Source: Alkalicoccobacillus murimartini (GTDB taxonomy: Bacteria; Bacillota; Bacilli; Bacillales; Bacillaceae_D). Taken from it: a stretch of 64,000 nt of DNA. The DNA lies in NCBI RefSeq assembly GCF_030813245.1, contig NZ_JAUSUA010000008.1:62001-126000 (forward strand), read 5' to 3'. The notes beneath the pieces were generated by a model. The model did not search any database. It saw only the letters and a program-made list of their open reading frames with translations, and was not told the origin of the DNA. Positions 61,104-64,000 of the stretch are shown one piece after another. The position numbers and the translations under genes are program-made. Position 1 is the stretch's first letter; every line of letters starts with the position of its first letter.

Positions 61104-62208
61104 GTTATCACTTAAGCATTATCGAAACTATGCAGAGGCTGAACTCGAATTTAAAAAGCAGGTTCATGTGTTTGTTGGAGATAATGCACAGGGAAAAACC
61201 AATGTGCTCGAAGCTATTTATGTGCTGGCCATGGCTAAGTCGCATCGGACGGCCAAGGACAAGGAATTAATTAGCTGGGGGCAGGATTATGCCGGCATTT
61301 GTGGTGAGGCTCAGACACGCTCTAGCAAACTGAAGCTGGATTTAACCATCTCAAGCAAAGGGAAAAAAGTGAAGCTTAATGGTTTGGAGCAACGACGCCT
61401 CAGTGAGTACGTCGGAGCTCTTAATGTCGTTATGTTTGCACCTGAAGATCTACATTTGGTTAAGGGCAGTCCCCAAGGAAGAAGGCGCTTTATGGATATG
61501 GAGCTTGGCCAAATTAGTCCGGTCTATCTTCACCACAGCAGCCGCTACCAGAAAATCCTGCAACAAAGGAATTCTCTTTTAAGAGATTGGCACAAAAAAC
61601 CATCTCATGACATGTTGGATATTCTGACAGAACAATTGATTGATACTGGCGCTGAGTTGATAAAAAGACGAGCGCTATTCCTTCGTAAGCTGCAGAAGTG
61701 GGCAGAAACCATTCATTTTGATATTTCCCGTGGTACAGAAGAGCTAAAGCTTATCTATCTTTCAACGGTAGAGGTATTAGAAGACTTGAATTTGTCGACC
61801 CTAAAAGAAAGGCTTCATGCAGTGTACGAACAAAAAAAAGAAAAAGAACGGATAAGAGGAACGACTTTATTTGGGCCACATCGTGAGGATATCGGGTTTC
61901 AGGTAAACGAAAAGGATGTTCAAAGCTTTGGCTCTCAAGGTCAACAGAGGACTACTGCATTGGCTCTCAAGCTAGCAGAAATTGAGCTCATCAAAGAAGA
62001 AGTAGGCGAATACCCAGTATTACTGCTTGATGATGTGCTTTCAGAGCTTGATGATTATCGACAATCTCATCTTTTGGAGACGATCCAGAGAAAAGTTCAG
62101 ACATTTGTGACCACTACCGGATTAGCTGGGGTTCATCAAAAGGCTTTAGAAAATGCAGATGTTTTTGAAGTGAAGGCTGGTCAGATTCAATTGCGACAAA
62201 CTGATTAA
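61090..62208 (+). CDS. recF: DNA replication and repair protein RecF
   Basis: 372 aa from ATG 61090 after AGGAGAAGGA. SMC-like ATPase: Walker A VGDNAQGKTNVLEAIY, signature SQGQQRTTALALKLAE and Walker B LLLDDVLSELD. Loads RecA at gaps. Overlaps yaaA. Confidence 0.98.
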   Translation: MRVNKLSLKHYRNYAEAELEFKKQVHVFVGDNAQGKTNVLEAIYVLAMAKSHRTAKDKELISWGQDYAGICGEAQTRSSKLKLDLTISSKGKKVKLNGLEQRRLSEYVGALNVVMFAPEDLHLVKGSPQGRRRFMDMELGQISPVYLHHSSRYQKILQQRNSLLRDWHKKPSHDMLDILTEQLIDTGAELIKRRALFLRKLQKWAETIHFDISRGTEELKLIYLSTVEVLEDLNLSTLKERLHAVYEQKKEKERIRGTTLFGPHREDIGFQVNEKDVQSFGSQGQQRTTALALKLAEIELIKEEVGEYPVLLLDDVLSELDDYRQSHLLETIQRKVQTFVTTTGLAGVHQKALENADVFEVKAGQIQLRQTD

Positions 62209-62243
62209 AAGCATGAAAAGATTTACTCCTGTGAGGTGAAGCA

Positions 62244-62498
62244 ATGTTTATTCACTTGGGTGGAGACGTTATGATTCGAGCCATTGAGATCATTGCGATT
62301 CTCCAGTATGAAAAAAACGATATAGCGGAAGAAACAGAGGCTTTTTTAGCTAAGGCTAATGATTCAATTACAATTACGCCGGATTTAGTTAAATCCGTTA
62401 TTATTACTGATCAAGTTATTTATTACTCTCCTGTTTCCTCCGTTACGTTAAATCGTAGGGTTCTAACAGGAACTGGCATAAAAGAGGATATAGAGTAA
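62244..62498 (+). CDS. remB: extracellular matrix regulator RemB (YaaB)
   Basis: 84 aa, start MFIHLGGDVMIRAIEIIAIL after GAGGTGAAG; a later SPVSSVTLNRR stretch matches the YaaB/RemB family (DUF370-related). In B. subtilis it helps activate matrix genes. Position between recF and gyrB is conserved. Confidence 0.9.
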   Translation: MFIHLGGDVMIRAIEIIAILQYEKNDIAEETEAFLAKANDSITITPDLVKSVIITDQVIYYSPVSSVTLNRRVLTGTGIKEDIE

Positions 62499-62528
62499 AA
62501 CCGTTTGATTGAACGATGTTTAAGATAA

Positions 62529-64000
<1,472 letters not shown>

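Overview
The window is about 64 kb of a low-GC, spore-forming Bacillaceae chromosome spanning the replication origin. Diagnostic content is the conserved order on the minus strand (walRKHIJ-htrC, purA, dnaB, rplI, gdpP, rpsR-ssb-rpsF, ychF, parB-parA, noc, rsmG, mnmG, mnmE, jag, yidC, rnpA, rpmH). It is followed by oriC and dnaA, dnaN, yaaA, recF, remB and gyrB on the plus strand. yyaC, spo0J(parB)/soj(parA) and spoIIIJ(yidC)/jag point to an endospore former, and many TTG/GTG starts follow strong GGAGG-type ribosome binding sites. The species is not identified; an alkaliphilic or soil Bacillus relative is my guess.

Layout. 1-13.99 kb is accessory: a truncated chemoreceptor-like gene, a carboxymuconolactone decarboxylase-like gene and a TPP enzyme, a kinase gene broken by a duplicated piece of the TPP gene, an AT-rich patch with an unrecognised coiled-coil gene and an overlapping FRG-domain/DUF262 pair (probable defence genes), an SDR dehydrogenase with divergent TetR regulator, and a GH35 beta-galactosidase with AraC regulator. 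14.2-25.07 kb looks like an integrated island at the 3' end of rlmH: a complete type I restriction-modification system, an unusual methylase-like/specificity fusion with a small partner gene, a decayed large serine recombinase and a small GIY-YIG-like gene. It is bounded by imperfect direct repeats, one of which is the end of rlmH, as in staphylococcal SCC elements. 25-33.1 kb holds rlmH, a DnaA-box cluster, yyzF, htrC and the walRKHIJ cell-wall regulatory operon. 33.2-33.7 kb is a five-tRNA operon. purA follows and appears frameshifted; between purA and dnaB lies a 0.9 kb non-coding region of long and short repeats. 36.2-57.4 kb is the core origin-proximal cluster, including three parS-like sites. 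57.4-59.55 kb is the bipartite oriC flanking dnaA, with a DnaA-box/DnaA-trio unwinding element before dnaN. The window ends inside gyrB.

How the genes work together: DnaA, DnaN, RecF, GyrB, DnaB, SSB, ParA/ParB/parS and Noc initiate, elongate, segregate and protect the origin region. MnmE/MnmG/RsmG/RlmH/RnpA/rpmH/rplI/rpsF/rpsR serve translation, and WalRK with WalH/WalI/WalJ and HtrC serve the envelope. The two accessory blocks are mainly anti-invader and catabolic genes. The most interesting material is the rlmH-linked island, the methylase-like protein with a degenerate catalytic motif, the FRG-DUF262 pair, the purA frameshift and the 244-bp repeats.
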